DNA of 45,442 nt, taken from Clostridia bacterium (GTDB taxonomy: Bacteria; Bacillota; Clostridia; Oscillospirales; SIG627). The notes beneath the pieces are model-generated. The model was not told the DNA's origin. It saw nothing but the letters and a program-made list of their open reading frames with translations, and made no database searches. This document shows, one piece after another, positions 32,098-41,312 of this stretch (its first letter is position 1; every line of letters starts with the position of its first letter). The position numbers and the translations under genes were made by a program. The stretch lies in NCBI GenBank assembly GCA_017467865.1, contig JAFUKG010000043.1, forward strand, positions 1 to 45,442, in the 5' to 3' direction.

Positions 32098-33366
32098 TTA
32101 TATTTTTTCAAGAATATCGTAGAAAAATCCGTCCTCGAAGTCTGTGCCGGGGAAAATAGTGGTAGGCTCGCCTACTCTTTTGAAGTGTGGATTTTCCCTT
32201 AAAAACGCATCGGTTACTCTTTCGTTTTCATCGGGGTTAAGAGTACACGTGGAATAGAGAAGTCTGCCGCCTTTTTTGAGATATCTTGAAGAATTTTTCA
32301 AGATGGAAAGCTGAATTTCGGGAAGTCTTTCTATATCCTTTTTGTCTTTATATTTTATGTCGGGCTTTTTGGCGATAATGCCAAGACCCGAGCAGGGCAC
32401 GTCGCATATAACCTTGTCGGCAGTTGCAAGGAGCTCTTCTTTGGGAATGTTGGCATTGTTTTCGTCGCTCTTTATTATGTCGATGCCCAGCCTTTTCGCC
32501 CCTTTATCTATGAGAGAAAGCTTATTCTTATGAAGGTCAAAGGAAAGCACTTCGCCACGGTTTCCCATTTCTATGGCGGCGGAAAAGCTCTTCCCTCCGG
32601 GGCAGGCACACACGTCGATAAGGCGCTCGCCACCCTTTGGAGACAGGGTTCTCACAGCAGTATACGAGCTTGTTCCCTGCACGAAAAAGAGTCCGTCGTG
32701 AAATCCGTCAAGCTCTTCCACGCTTCCACCTTGAAGTATAAGAATATCAGGGGCGGCGGGATGAGGGATGACCTTATCCTGAAGCTTTTCCAAGAGCTCC
32801 TCGGCAGTGATTTTCAAGGTGTTGACTCTCAGGGTCACGGGCGGGCTTGACAAGAAGCCACAAAGAAGCCTTTCGGTCTTTTCTCCGCCATAGCCCTTTT
32901 CCCAAAGCTCAATTATCCAATCAGGTATAGAATAAATGGCGCTCTTGCCCTTTTTTTCGAGGATTTCATCAAAGCGGTCTTTGCTTTTAAGAGCGCTTCG
33001 TAAAACTGCGTTGACGAAGGGGGCAGAGGCTTTGTGAGGGGTAGCCTTCACAAGCTCTACCGACTCGTTTATGGCGGCGTGAGGGGGAATTCTATCCATA
33101 AAGGTCAACTGATAGAGTGCCAGTCTCAACGCTATAACAACGTCTGAGTCAAGCTTTTCTATGGGTTTATCCGAAAATTCCGAAATAAGCGCGTCGAGAG
33201 TTATTCTTTTTTCAATCACCCCGTAGACGAGAGCTGTAAAAAGCCCCTTGTCGCGAGGGTCAAGGTTGCTTCTGACAATGAGAGAGGACACCTCAAGGTT
33301 AGAGTATTTACCGTCCTTTTCGCATCTTTTAAGGCTGTCAAAAGCAAGTTTTCTTACGTTGTTCAC
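32098..33366 (-). CDS. rsmB: 16S rRNA m5C967 methyltransferase RsmB
   Basis: The 422-residue protein has an N-terminal NusB-like domain (AFDSLKRCEKDGKYSNLEVS, then ALRLALYQLTFMDRIPPHAA). A Rossmann methyltransferase domain follows with CACPGGKSF, catalytic Cys in CDVPCSGLG and the releasing Cys in LYSTCTLNPDENE. The start is GTG at 33364-33366 with AAGGAG about 9 nt upstream. It methylates C967 of 16S rRNA. Confidence 0.95.
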   Translation of the reverse strand: MNNVRKLAFDSLKRCEKDGKYSNLEVSSLIVRSNLDPRDKGLFTALVYGVIEKRITLDALISEFSDKPIEKLDSDVVIALRLALYQLTFMDRIPPHAAINESVELVKATPHKASAPFVNAVLRSALKSKDRFDEILEKKGKSAIYSIPDWIIELWEKGYGGEKTERLLCGFLSSPPVTLRVNTLKITAEELLEKLQDKVIPHPAAPDILILQGGSVEELDGFHDGLFFVQGTSSYTAVRTLSPKGGERLIDVCACPGGKSFSAAIEMGNRGEVLSFDLHKNKLSLIDKGAKRLGIDIIKSDENNANIPKEELLATADKVICDVPCSGLGIIAKKPDIKYKDKKDIERLPEIQLSILKNSSRYLKKGGRLLYSTCTLNPDENERVTDAFLRENPHFKRVGEPTTIFPGTDFEDGFFYDILEKI

Positions 33367-33372
33367 GAATAC

Positions 33373-34068
33373 TTATCTCCTTGAATTTCTGTTTACCATC
33401 ATAAAGAGACGCAGTAAGTTTGCAAGGGAGACCGCCAAAGCGGCAACGTAGGTCATAGCAGCTGCAGAAAGTACCTTCTTGGCGCTTGTTATTTCGTTAC
33501 CTACAAGTATTCCTCCATCCTTCAAAGCCTCAAGCGCTCTGTTTGATGCGTTGAACTCAACGGGAAGTGTCACAAGCTGAAAAAGAGAGGACAGACCAAA
33601 GAATGCAACGCCAAGATATGCAAGGGTCGGGAAAGAAAAGAGTATTCCAAGAAGCACCAAGGGAAGCGCAAGATTTGAGCCAAGCTGAGTTGCGGGTATT
33701 ATGGCGCTTCTTATCTTCATGGGGAAATAGCCAACGCTGTGCTGTACTGCGTGTCCTGCCTCGTGAGCGGCAACACCGAGAGCGGCTACCGAAGTAGCGG
33801 CAAAAACCGAGTCGGAAAGTCTTATGACCTTGGCTTTAGGGTCAAAGTGGTCGGTAAGGTTACCGCTGACTCTCTCCACTCTCACGTCGTTCACTCCCCC
33901 TGCTCTCAGCACCGCCATCGCACAGTCGGCGCCTGTAAGTCCGCGGGAATTTGACATTTTAGAAAACTTTTTAAAGGTGGAATTCACCTTCGCACTTGCC
34001 CACATAGACCAAAGAGCGGCTATGATGACAGGCACTATCCATATATCAATACTGTAAAAAAACGGCAT
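33373..34068 (-). CDS. YugP-family membrane zinc metallopeptidase
   Basis: This 231-residue integral membrane protein belongs to the Zn_peptidase_2/YugP family. An N-terminal helix (IDIWIVPVIIAALWSMWA) precedes a soluble loop, then the HEAGH motif in ALGVAAHEAGHAVQHSVGY that provides zinc ligands and the catalytic Glu. Two further helices and LPVEFNASNRAL, which likely supplies the third ligand, follow. Substrate is unknown, although membrane quality control is suspected for the family. AAGGAG lies before the ATG. It sits between fmt and rsmB, a placement common in Clostridia. Confidence 0.9.
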   Translation of the reverse strand: MPFFYSIDIWIVPVIIAALWSMWASAKVNSTFKKFSKMSNSRGLTGADCAMAVLRAGGVNDVRVERVSGNLTDHFDPKAKVIRLSDSVFAATSVAALGVAAHEAGHAVQHSVGYFPMKIRSAIIPATQLGSNLALPLVLLGILFSFPTLAYLGVAFFGLSSLFQLVTLPVEFNASNRALEALKDGGILVGNEITSAKKVLSAAAMTYVAALAVSLANLLRLFMMVNRNSRR

Positions 34069-34078
34069 AATTTTCTCC

Positions 34079-35011
34079 TTAGTTTAGTTTATCATTAAGG
34101 GCAATACGGCGTCCGTTGAGGAAATCCTTATCGGTCATACGCTTAGAGCCTTCTCCCTGCAATTCAAGGAGTAAGACCGAGCCGCGGCCTGCTTTTACTT
34201 GTATTTTCTTCTTAGCTACAACTACCTCTCCGCACTCACCATCAAATTCTTCATCCGAAATGGAAGCTCTGAAAACCTTCAGAATTTTTCCGTCGGGGGT
34301 GTGAGTGATAGCCGAGGGCTCATCGGAGAGCCCGTGTATCTTTCTCACGATTTCAAAGGCTGATGCACTCCAGTCGATTATCTGGTCGGCAGAGGTTATC
34401 TTTTCGGCGTAGGTGGATTTTGCATCATCCTGCTTTTCGGGGATGATTTCCCCCTTGACAAGACCTCTTACCGCCTTTGCCGCAAGTCTGCCTCCCACCT
34501 CGGCAAGGGTGGAGAAAAGCTGTGTAGCGGTGGTATTATCGTCTATTTCCACCTTTTCCTTGAGCAGCATATCACCCGTGTCAAGTCCCTTTTCCATATA
34601 CATTATGGTGACGCCCGTTTCTTTCCTGCCGTCCATGATAGCACGGTTGACGGGTGCGGCGCCTCGGTATTCGGGAAGAAGAGAGCCGTGAACGTTTATA
34701 CAGCCGTATTTCGGAAAGTTCAACACGTATTCGGGAAGTATCTTCCCATAAGCGGCAACGATGATTATATCGGGTGAGGAGGCTTCAAGTGTTTCACGGA
34801 AGTTTTCCTCTTTTAAGTTTTCGGGCTGATAGACGTCAAGTCCAAGCTCCATTGCCTTAACCTTGGTTTCTGAGGGGGTGAGCTTATAGGCTCTTCCCTT
34901 GGGAGTGTCCGCCTTTGTCACAACGTCAATACTGCTGTCGGGGAATTCCTCACAAATTATTTCAAGGACACGTGCGGCAAAGAGAGGTGTGCCCATATAC
35001 ATTATCTTCAT
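34079..35011 (-). CDS. fmt: Methionyl-tRNA formyltransferase
   Basis: The 310-residue enzyme formylates initiator Met-tRNA using 10-formyl-tetrahydrofolate. It has MYMGTPLFA at the start, the folate-site motif INVHGSLLPEYRGAAP with catalytic His, and TGVTIMYMEKGLDTGDM with the catalytic Asp. A C-terminal OB-like domain binds tRNA. Its ATG directly follows the def stop codon, and the ribosome site AAAGGAG lies within the def 3' end, indicating coupling with deformylase. Confidence 0.97.
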   Translation of the reverse strand: MKIMYMGTPLFAARVLEIICEEFPDSSIDVVTKADTPKGRAYKLTPSETKVKAMELGLDVYQPENLKEENFRETLEASSPDIIIVAAYGKILPEYVLNFPKYGCINVHGSLLPEYRGAAPVNRAIMDGRKETGVTIMYMEKGLDTGDMLLKEKVEIDDNTTATQLFSTLAEVGGRLAAKAVRGLVKGEIIPEKQDDAKSTYAEKITSADQIIDWSASAFEIVRKIHGLSDEPSAITHTPDGKILKVFRASISDEEFDGECGEVVVAKKKIQVKAGRGSVLLLELQGEGSKRMTDKDFLNGRRIALNDKLN

Positions 35012-35506
35012 TTACTTTCTCCTTTTACGGCGGGGACTATCTTCAAACTCTTCGGGGTCGGCGTATCTTACTATATTATCGGGAAGGAGAGTGCCGTCAA
35101 GGTGGTCTGTCTCGTGGCAGAAGGCTTGCGCAAAGAGTCCTTCGACTCCGTCAAAGGTTATTTCATTTCCCTCTCTGTCAAGTGCCTTGCCCCAAACCTT
35201 TAAGGGTCTCTTTTTCACTACCCACACGTCGGGGAAGGAAAGGCATCCCTCATAGACCTCAACCTCTCCCTCGGTCTTTATAATCTCGGGGTTTATGAGC
35301 TCAACGGGACCGCTTCCGTCGTCTATGATAACAACTCTTTTTAATATTCCAACCTGCACGGCGGCAAGTCCTGCGCCGTTGGCTTCCTTTAGAGTTTCCT
35401 TCATATCCTCAAGAAGGGTGAAAATTCTTTCGTCTATCTTTTCAACGGGGCGTGACTTCTTCTTTAATATATCGTCCCCTGTTTTAACAATATTAAGTAT
35501 AGCCAT
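35012..35506 (-). CDS. def: Peptide deformylase
   Basis: The 164-residue metalloenzyme removes the formyl group from new proteins. All three motifs are intact: GAGLAAVQVG, EGCLSFP (metal Cys) and HETDH (metal His and catalytic Glu). The ATG at 35506 is preferred over an in-frame TTG at 35521 because AAAGGA lies 6 nt upstream of it. It carries a basic C-terminal tail (RRKRRK). The operon order priA-def-fmt is standard. Confidence 0.97.
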   Translation of the reverse strand: MAILNIVKTGDDILKKKSRPVEKIDERIFTLLEDMKETLKEANGAGLAAVQVGILKRVVIIDDGSGPVELINPEIIKTEGEVEVYEGCLSFPDVWVVKKRPLKVWGKALDREGNEITFDGVEGLFAQAFCHETDHLDGTLLPDNIVRYADPEEFEDSPRRKRRK

Positions 35507-35517
35507 TTTTATTCCTT

Positions 35518-37917
35518 TCAAACAAGTGTGGGTGAAACGTCAAAATAACATCTTACACCGTCTTTTTTATTAAGCTCCGTCAGCACCTGGCGAAAAAGCG
35601 TACGGGTGCGGGCGTTGTTTTTAAACTTTACAACAAGTTTTTTTCTGTAAGTATTTTTTAGTTTATACGGAATTGCCTCGAAGGGTCCGTAAGCGATAAT
35701 CTTCACGTCGCTAAAATCTTTGCCAAGCTTCCCCGTCATAAATCTTTCCAGACTGTCAGACGCACTGTTCAAGGCGTATTCACTTTCGCTGGTGAGATAA
35801 AAGGCTCCAACCGAGCAAAAGGGCGGAAATACAAGGGAGCGTCTCAGAGCTATTTCACCCTCAAAGAAGGAGTTATAATCCTGCGTCGTACAAAGACCGA
35901 TTATCTCGTTATAGGGGTTCATAGTCTGTATAAGGGCTCTGCCCCGCTTCTTCGAGCGTCCTGCTCTTCCCACAACCTGAGTCATAAGAGAGAAGGTGTG
36001 CTCATTTGCCCTATAATCCGAAGAAAACAGTGAAAGGTCAGCCATAATGACGCCCACAAGGGTTACGTCGGGAAAATTATGCCCCTTTGCCACCATCTGA
36101 GTGCCGATAAGTACGTCAGCACGGTGATTTTCAAAATCGGTAATAATCGAATCGTGAGACAGCTTTTTGCGCGTTGTATCGGCGTCGAGTCTCAGAACCC
36201 TCGCCTTGGGGAAAAGCTTTTTCAGCTCTTCTTCAAGCTTTTGTGTGCCATAGCCTCTGTACTGCATATGCTTTGATGAGCAAGCAGGACAGGTAAGGGG
36301 CGGAGCCATAGAATATCCGCAGTAGTGACACATAAGCTTGTAGCCGTCACCTTTTTTGTGAAGAGTCATAGAGACACTGCAGTTAGGACAAGTAACGGGA
36401 GTTCGGCAGTCACGGCAGGTAAGAAGCTTTCTAAGCCCCCGTCTGTTTACGAAAAGTACCGCCTGCTCTCCTTTTTCAAGGGTATCTCTCAGCGCCTCTT
36501 CAAGCTCGCTTCCTATAAGGCGGTCAGGAGATGTTATGCTGTCCACCATAAGGTCGGATATAACAACGTCGGGGAGAGTTGCGTTTCCGTAACGCTCCTT
36601 TAAGGTGATAAGCTTATATTTACCCGACACCGCATTGTAAAAGCTTGTGACCTCGGGGGTTGCCGAGGAAAGAAGCATAAGAGCCGATGACTTTGCACAA
36701 ATAAACCTTGCCACGTCTCTTGCGTGGTAGCGAGGGGTGGTGTCCGACTTAAAGCTGTCGTCCTGCTCCTCGTCGATAATGAGAAGTCCGAGATTTTTAA
36801 CGGGGGCGAATATTGCCGAGCGTGTGCCCAGCACTATATCCTTCTTACCCGATTTGATAGCCTCCCAGCTATCGTGTCTCTCCCCTTTTGACATTCCCGA
36901 ATGAATTATGGCAACTCTTTTGCCATACCTTGAAAACAGCACCTCGGCGCTTTGTGAGGTGAGTGCTATTTCGGGGACAAGCATTATGACGCTTTTCCCG
37001 AGGGAGAGTGCTTTATCAATAAGGGTAAGTATTACCGAGGTCTTTCCGCTTCCCGTAACGCCGTAGAGAAGAGCGGCTGACGCCTCGCCTGAGGTAAGAC
37101 TCTCTTCAAGGGAGTCATATGCCTTTTGTTGCTCCTCGGAGAGGGTTATACTGATAGGTGAAACACTGTCGGGTATCTTATAAAGAGCTCTTTCCACCGA
37201 TTGCCAGATGACCTCTGCAAGTCCTCTTTTTTCAAGGAAAGAAAGAGAGGCGGGAGTGAGTGAGTAGGTTTCCTCAAGGCTCTTCCAGGATACCTCGTCG
37301 GCACCTTTAAGATGCTGAAGCACCGTCTTATATTTTTCCTTTTGCTTTGAGCCCTTGAGCCTTTCTTCTGTTTCCTCGGGGGTAAGAGGAAGATACTTCA
37401 GATAACGTTCCTTTTTCTCGTTTATATGGCATACTGCTTCGGTGACGCTCTTTAGCTGACCCGAGCGCAGATATTTGCGAAATTCTTTCTTTTCGTCGGC
37501 ATTCTTTATATATATTCTACCCTCTTTTTCAATCAGAGCTTTAATTTCGCCGCTGTCGAGGGTATCGAAGTTATCCCCTTTTACAAGATATTCCACTGTG
37601 TCGATATCAAGTCCTGTGGGGAGCATAAGGCGGGCGGCATCTCCGAAGGTAGAAAAAAACTGCTCTGCAATATACTCAGCACAGCCAAGCTGAATGGGGG
37701 TGAGACTGTAAAGGTCGGGAAGAGTAAAAAGTATTTTCTTTAAACTCTCATCCGTTCCCTCTTTAGAGTTAATTACTATTCCATACTGATTTCTGTTGGA
37801 GTTACCGAAGGGAATTGCCACAACCGTTCCGGGGGCAATGTTGGTATCCGAAAGGTAGCTGTAAGGGCGGTCAAACTGTGTCAGGGCAGAAAGAAGTCTT
37901 ACCTCTGCTATATACAT
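35518..37917 (-). CDS. priA: Primosomal helicase PriA
   Basis: The 799-residue superfamily 2 helicase restarts stalled replication forks. An N-terminal 3'-DNA-binding domain precedes Walker A GVTGSGKT. The Walker B box reads IIDEEQD, so the usual DEEH has Gln in place of His. Zinc-binding cysteines follow in CRDCRTPVTCPNC and CHYCGYSMAPPLTCPAC, then GTQMVAKGHNFP and QVVGRAGR. AAAGGAGG precedes the ATG. It is the second gene of the long minus-strand operon, and its stop lies 11 nt before the def start. Confidence 0.96.
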   Translation of the reverse strand: MYIAEVRLLSALTQFDRPYSYLSDTNIAPGTVVAIPFGNSNRNQYGIVINSKEGTDESLKKILFTLPDLYSLTPIQLGCAEYIAEQFFSTFGDAARLMLPTGLDIDTVEYLVKGDNFDTLDSGEIKALIEKEGRIYIKNADEKKEFRKYLRSGQLKSVTEAVCHINEKKERYLKYLPLTPEETEERLKGSKQKEKYKTVLQHLKGADEVSWKSLEETYSLTPASLSFLEKRGLAEVIWQSVERALYKIPDSVSPISITLSEEQQKAYDSLEESLTSGEASAALLYGVTGSGKTSVILTLIDKALSLGKSVIMLVPEIALTSQSAEVLFSRYGKRVAIIHSGMSKGERHDSWEAIKSGKKDIVLGTRSAIFAPVKNLGLLIIDEEQDDSFKSDTTPRYHARDVARFICAKSSALMLLSSATPEVTSFYNAVSGKYKLITLKERYGNATLPDVVISDLMVDSITSPDRLIGSELEEALRDTLEKGEQAVLFVNRRGLRKLLTCRDCRTPVTCPNCSVSMTLHKKGDGYKLMCHYCGYSMAPPLTCPACSSKHMQYRGYGTQKLEEELKKLFPKARVLRLDADTTRKKLSHDSIITDFENHRADVLIGTQMVAKGHNFPDVTLVGVIMADLSLFSSDYRANEHTFSLMTQVVGRAGRSKKRGRALIQTMNPYNEIIGLCTTQDYNSFFEGEIALRRSLVFPPFCSVGAFYLTSESEYALNSASDSLERFMTGKLGKDFSDVKIIAYGPFEAIPYKLKNTYRKKLVVKFKNNARTRTLFRQVLTELNKKDGVRCYFDVSPTLV

Positions 37918-37936
37918 TGTACCGCCTCCTTTTAAT

Positions 37937-38614
37937 TTAGTCTATCACTCTGGTATCGCACTTAGCTCTTCTCGTTCTAACTCCGTTCAAGGGGCGTCCT
38001 GCCACAACGAAGGAATAGAGAAGCTCGTCTGTTTCGCTGTCATAAATATCAAGATAAACCTTGTTTCCGCCGATTATCTCACTTTTGGTTTCGTAGGTGA
38101 CGTTTCCCTCTTCGTCAATTCTCTGTACTCTGTTTGTTACCTTTTCACCGTCATCTATTACGATATCGTCAGCGCAAAGTCTTATATATTTATAGTCAAA
38201 CCTTGTCTCCGTGTGGCTTTCAAGGTCGGAATATATCCTCTCGTTCTCGTTTTCGTCCACAGTTCTTATCTGATAGTAAAAGGGCTTTGTGCTTGTCTTA
38301 TCGTAGTAGCTGATGCGATAGCGTACCGTCAGCTGTAATTCAGATATAGGCTCAACGTAGTAAATATTTTTTATCTGTATGGAGCCATCGTCATTTGTCC
38401 AAGAGGTGGGCTGATAGTTATACAATGGATAATCGCTGTCAAGGTCGTCAAAGGCTTTTTTCTCGGCTGAGGTAAGAATTATATCGTCGCTTACCTCTGC
38501 ATCGCAGGAAACGAAAATCCTTGTAAACGCAAGAAGGTAGACCAAAATACTTATACCCAAAAAAGTCCATTTTATTATTTTCCAGCCCGTGATTTTCCTT
38601 GTTTTTTCTTCCAT
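37937..38614 (-). CDS. Membrane-anchored extracytoplasmic protein of unknown function
   Basis: This 225-residue protein starts at 38614, since GGGAGGAT lies about 6 nt upstream. A single N-terminal helix near residues 12-31 (segment IIKWTFLGISILVYLLAFTR) anchors an acidic, beta-rich domain of about 190 residues outside the cell. The domain ends with an odd basic tail (RTRRAKCDTRVID). I recognise no family. It is the first gene of the operon that runs to rsgA, with a good promoter in front, and lies 19 nt before priA. Confidence 0.8.
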   Translation of the reverse strand: MEEKTRKITGWKIIKWTFLGISILVYLLAFTRIFVSCDAEVSDDIILTSAEKKAFDDLDSDYPLYNYQPTSWTNDDGSIQIKNIYYVEPISELQLTVRYRISYYDKTSTKPFYYQIRTVDENENERIYSDLESHTETRFDYKYIRLCADDIVIDDGEKVTNRVQRIDEEGNVTYETKSEIIGGNKVYLDIYDSETDELLYSFVVAGRPLNGVRTRRAKCDTRVID

Positions 38615-38652
38615 TGACCTATCCTCCCAAGACAAAACTATACTTAGTGTAT

Positions 38653-38681
38653 ATATTACCACAAATCTGTGAATTTTTCAA
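38653..38681 (-). promoter_or_regulatory. Promoter of the priA-to-prkC operon
   Basis: On the minus strand TTGAAA (38676-38681) and TAATAT (38653-38658) are 17 nt apart, about 39 nt before the first gene. The spacer contains the short palindrome CACAGATTTGTG. Confidence 0.8.
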
Positions 38682-38773
38682 CATTTCACGATAAAATTAT
38701 GCAAATACGAGAGGAAACGATAGAGTTTATCTTATCTGTTTTAATAACAATAGTAGGCAAGCCGTCCTCGTCC

Positions 38774-39611
38774 TTACCCATAATGGGGTATCAAACGCCC
38801 ACGCAACTGATTCATTCGGCTGGCGCTTGCCTGTATCATACCATAGAAGTCACCCTCAGACTTATCTCCGTCTCCGTCAGTGTCGATATACGCGTCTTCA
38901 ACAAGGTTCAAGAAATAATCGAAGGTCCACTTGCCCTCATCAACTACTTCATAAAGGTTTCCCATATCATAGGAGTTGGCAAGATTTTTATTGAACGCCA
39001 TACAGTCTGTACACGAAATTGCCGAGGTGTCATAGTCGGAAACGGCAAGAATGGCTTTTCCGTTATAGGTCAGCTCATCCACGTTGGAATTTGCCCACCA
39101 AGGTTTTGAAATGTCAACGTTTGGTATATCGTACCAGTTGGGGAAGAGGTTCTTAGAAACAAGTCGTGCCGTGGTAAGCACGTGGTTGGTGAGAAGGCCG
39201 AATTCGTCTGCGCTCGAAAGAACGCTTTTTGATACCCAATCGGCAACCTCGTTAATACCGCCCACGTAAACCGCTTCAATATCAACGTTAAATCTGTCTT
39301 CAACAGTGAGTGTTCTGTTGTATGCCGCACCTTTCAAAAGGTCGCCCTTGTTTACTTCAGTGTTCTGAAGGGCTCCTGCTTAACCGCCCGTATGTCCTAC
39401 TACACGGAACTTACGTCCGCCGTAGTCAACGGTTTCAAGTCCGCCGTCGATAGCGGCACGCTCAGCAAAAATATCCCCCTCGCTTACGGGGTTATTATTG
39501 TTTTACGGTTTTGCCCGCATCCACAGTCTCTTCATCACAAGACGTAAAAACCATAACGAATGAAGCTGCAAAAAGCAAAAGTACCAAAAACAAAGGCAAA
39601 AGCTTTTTCAT
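38774..39611 (-). pseudogene. Decayed extracellular solute-binding lipoprotein gene (frameshift, stop, 3' truncation)
   Basis: GGAG precedes an ATG at 39611 that opens a lipoprotein signal (MKKLLPLFLVLLLFAASF, then VFTSC). After DAGKTVK, near 39500, the frame is lost and coding-like sequence continues one frame over (PVSEGDIFAERAAIDGGLE, then KFRVVGHTGG). A TAA at 39380-39382 interrupts that frame, after which 180 more residues follow, including YNGKAILAVSDYDTSAISC and GKWTFDYFLNLVEDA. This is typical of family 1 sugar ABC binding proteins such as those with WTFDEF motifs. The C-terminal half is absent, replaced after about 38800 by the upstream region of the priA operon. No permease genes are nearby. 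Confidence 0.8.
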
Positions 39612-39700
39612 GGTTTTTTCTCCTAAAAAATATTGCGTGTATGTTTTAATACAAATTGCATTATTTTGCAAGCAGGAAATATAGAACAGCAATTTTAGAT

Positions 39701-39732
39701 ATTATGATATCATGATATCATGATATCATAAT
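39701..39732. repeat. GATATCAT palindrome cluster (copy 3)
   Basis: A perfect 32-bp palindrome built from overlapping ATGATATCAT words and ending ATAAT. It lies between the pseudogene and the cupin gene. Nothing else is recognised in 39612-39851. Confidence 0.8.
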
Positions 39733-39851
39733 TAAGAATAAAATAAAAAAGTCGCCTTCGGCAACTGATTGTAAAGTTCGCATACGCTCACGGATTTTTA
39801 TAGGTAGATTTTATTTTTTACAAGCAATTGCGATGCAATTTCCTATGTAAT

Positions 39852-39875
39852 AAAAAGGCAGGTCAACCTGCCTTT
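39852..39875 (-). terminator. Terminator of the aroE-like/cupin operon
   Basis: AAAGGCAGG (39854-39862) pairs with CCTGCCTTT (39867-39875) over 4 nt. On the minus strand a T run follows the stem. Confidence 0.85.
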
Positions 39876-40218
39876 AGTCTTTTACCACCAATGCCATAAG
39901 CTCCAGCGTTTCCCCGCCCACGTTCTCGATACCGTGACCTGAGCCCGAAGGAGTGAAGGTTACCGCCCCAGCCTCGATAAGAACTTTTTCTGTGTTATCA
40001 TCATACACGGCTTTACCCTTCAGAATATAGTAAATCTCGCTTTCTCCGACATGCACATGGAAATTTACTTTTTCACCTGCGTTCAGCTTTACGTGGGAAT
40101 ACATATCTATTTTTGGGTTTATTCCCTCAAAATCCTTGAGGTCGGAAAGAGACATTTTCTTTATTCCCTTTTCGGTATATTCAAAGTTCTGCTTTACTTC
40201 TTTTTCGCTTTTTATCAC
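39874..40218 (-). CDS. Small cupin-fold protein
   Basis: The 114-residue single-domain cupin shows the metal-binding pattern in VNFHVHVGESEIYYILKG (two His, then Glu) and a later SGSGHGIEN with the third His. The start is GTG at 40216-40218. It overlaps the stop of the upstream gene (GTGA), which fixes the start despite a weak ribosome site. Cupins of this size are often isomerases, epimerases or sugar/amino-acid modifying dioxygenase-like proteins. Tight coupling with the shikimate-dehydrogenase-like gene suggests that both act on one small-molecule substrate. Confidence 0.85.
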   Translation of the reverse strand: MIKSEKEVKQNFEYTEKGIKKMSLSDLKDFEGINPKIDMYSHVKLNAGEKVNFHVHVGESEIYYILKGKAVYDDNTEKVLIEAGAVTFTPSGSGHGIENVGGETLELMALVVKD

Positions 40219-41069
40219 TCTTTTATACCAAATTCCTTCTTTAAGGCTTTTTCCATAACGTCTCTCGGAGCATCGTCGCCTGTCCACAGTTTGAAGCAAA
40301 GGGTAGCTTGATTTACAAGCATTCCAAGTCCGTTGAAGGTAAGACATCCCTTTTCCTTTGCACTCTCCAAAAATCGTGTTGTCACTCTGTTGGGAATAAC
40401 GTCACAGACGGTCATAGTGCTCTTTAGTGTGTCATAGTCGATATTCGGCATATCCTTTTCGTTTGCAAAGCCGACAGAAGTAGCGTTTACTAAAATTTCG
40501 GTGTCCTCGGGCACCATATACGCAGTGTTCCACAAGACGAAATCTGCCTTTGCAGAGGTGTTTGTATTTATAGCATCAGCAAGGGACATTCCCTGTTTTT
40601 CCTCGATATTAACTATTGCAATAGAGCTGACTCCTGCAAGGGCGAGTTCAACCGCGATAGCACGGGCGGCACCTCCGGCACCGAGAACCACCGCCTTTTT
40701 GCCCGAAACGTCAAAGCTTCCTTCATTAAGGCTCATCATAAAGCCCTTGCCGTCAACGTTTTCGCCAAAGAGCTTGCCTTTTTTCCAATAAACCGTGTTC
40801 ACCGCCCCCATAATGGCGGCATCGGGAGAAACCTCGTCAAGATATTTAAGCACAGTCTGTTTATGGGGCATAGTTACACCGATACCCATAAAGTTCATTG
40901 CTCTCATTGCGCGCATAGCGTCCTCGAGACAGCCGTCGCTTACCTTGACAGTTATAAATCTGTAATTTAATTTAAGGGCATCAAAGCCAGCCTGAAGTAT
41001 TGCACCGGTAGGGTTTTCATCAACGGGGTCACCAAATACTCCAACTAAATTTTCACGGTAGCATCTCAT
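40215..41069 (-). CDS. Shikimate dehydrogenase family oxidoreductase, atypical substrate site
   Basis: This 284-residue protein has the AroE two-domain layout: GVTMPHK with the catalytic Lys, ENVDGKGF with the catalytic Asp, the NADP-binding GAGGAARAI, LVNATSVG, and a C-terminal GLGMLVNQA containing the expected Gln. The N-terminal substrate motif, normally with SxS (HSLSP-type), reads GDPVDENPTGAILQAGF, so both hydroxyl contacts to shikimate are missing. It is therefore better called an SDH-like enzyme than AroE. The ATG at 41069 is chosen as the family start; GGAG is about 11 nt upstream. It is co-translated with the cupin gene. Confidence 0.85.
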   Translation of the reverse strand: MRCYRENLVGVFGDPVDENPTGAILQAGFDALKLNYRFITVKVSDGCLEDAMRAMRAMNFMGIGVTMPHKQTVLKYLDEVSPDAAIMGAVNTVYWKKGKLFGENVDGKGFMMSLNEGSFDVSGKKAVVLGAGGAARAIAVELALAGVSSIAIVNIEEKQGMSLADAINTNTSAKADFVLWNTAYMVPEDTEILVNATSVGFANEKDMPNIDYDTLKSTMTVCDVIPNRVTTRFLESAKEKGCLTFNGLGMLVNQATLCFKLWTGDDAPRDVMEKALKKEFGIKE

Positions 41070-41150
41070 AATTATGACCACTCCTTTCCGCTAAGCTAAA
41101 AGAAAAAGAACAGAAATGAATAGAAAGAATTTCTTTTGAGAAATTCTTAC

Positions 41151-41178
41151 CTTACCTCTTAACTCTTACCTCTTAGTT
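41151..41178. repeat. 14-bp tandem repeat, two units
   Basis: CTTACCTCTTAACT and CTTACCTCTTAGTT follow each other directly, then CTTAACT begins again. Hairpins at 41125-41148 and 41187-41206 flank it. No gene is seen in 41070-41312. Confidence 0.6.
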
Positions 41179-41312
41179 CTTAACTGTCTGAATTCTATTC
41201 AGACTTTCTCCCCCTTTTCTGTTTAATTAATTTTAACACATTCACCGCAATTTGTAAATTCTTATTAAAAATCGGGGAATATATTACAAAAAAGAGAGAG
41301 TATTCTTCATAA

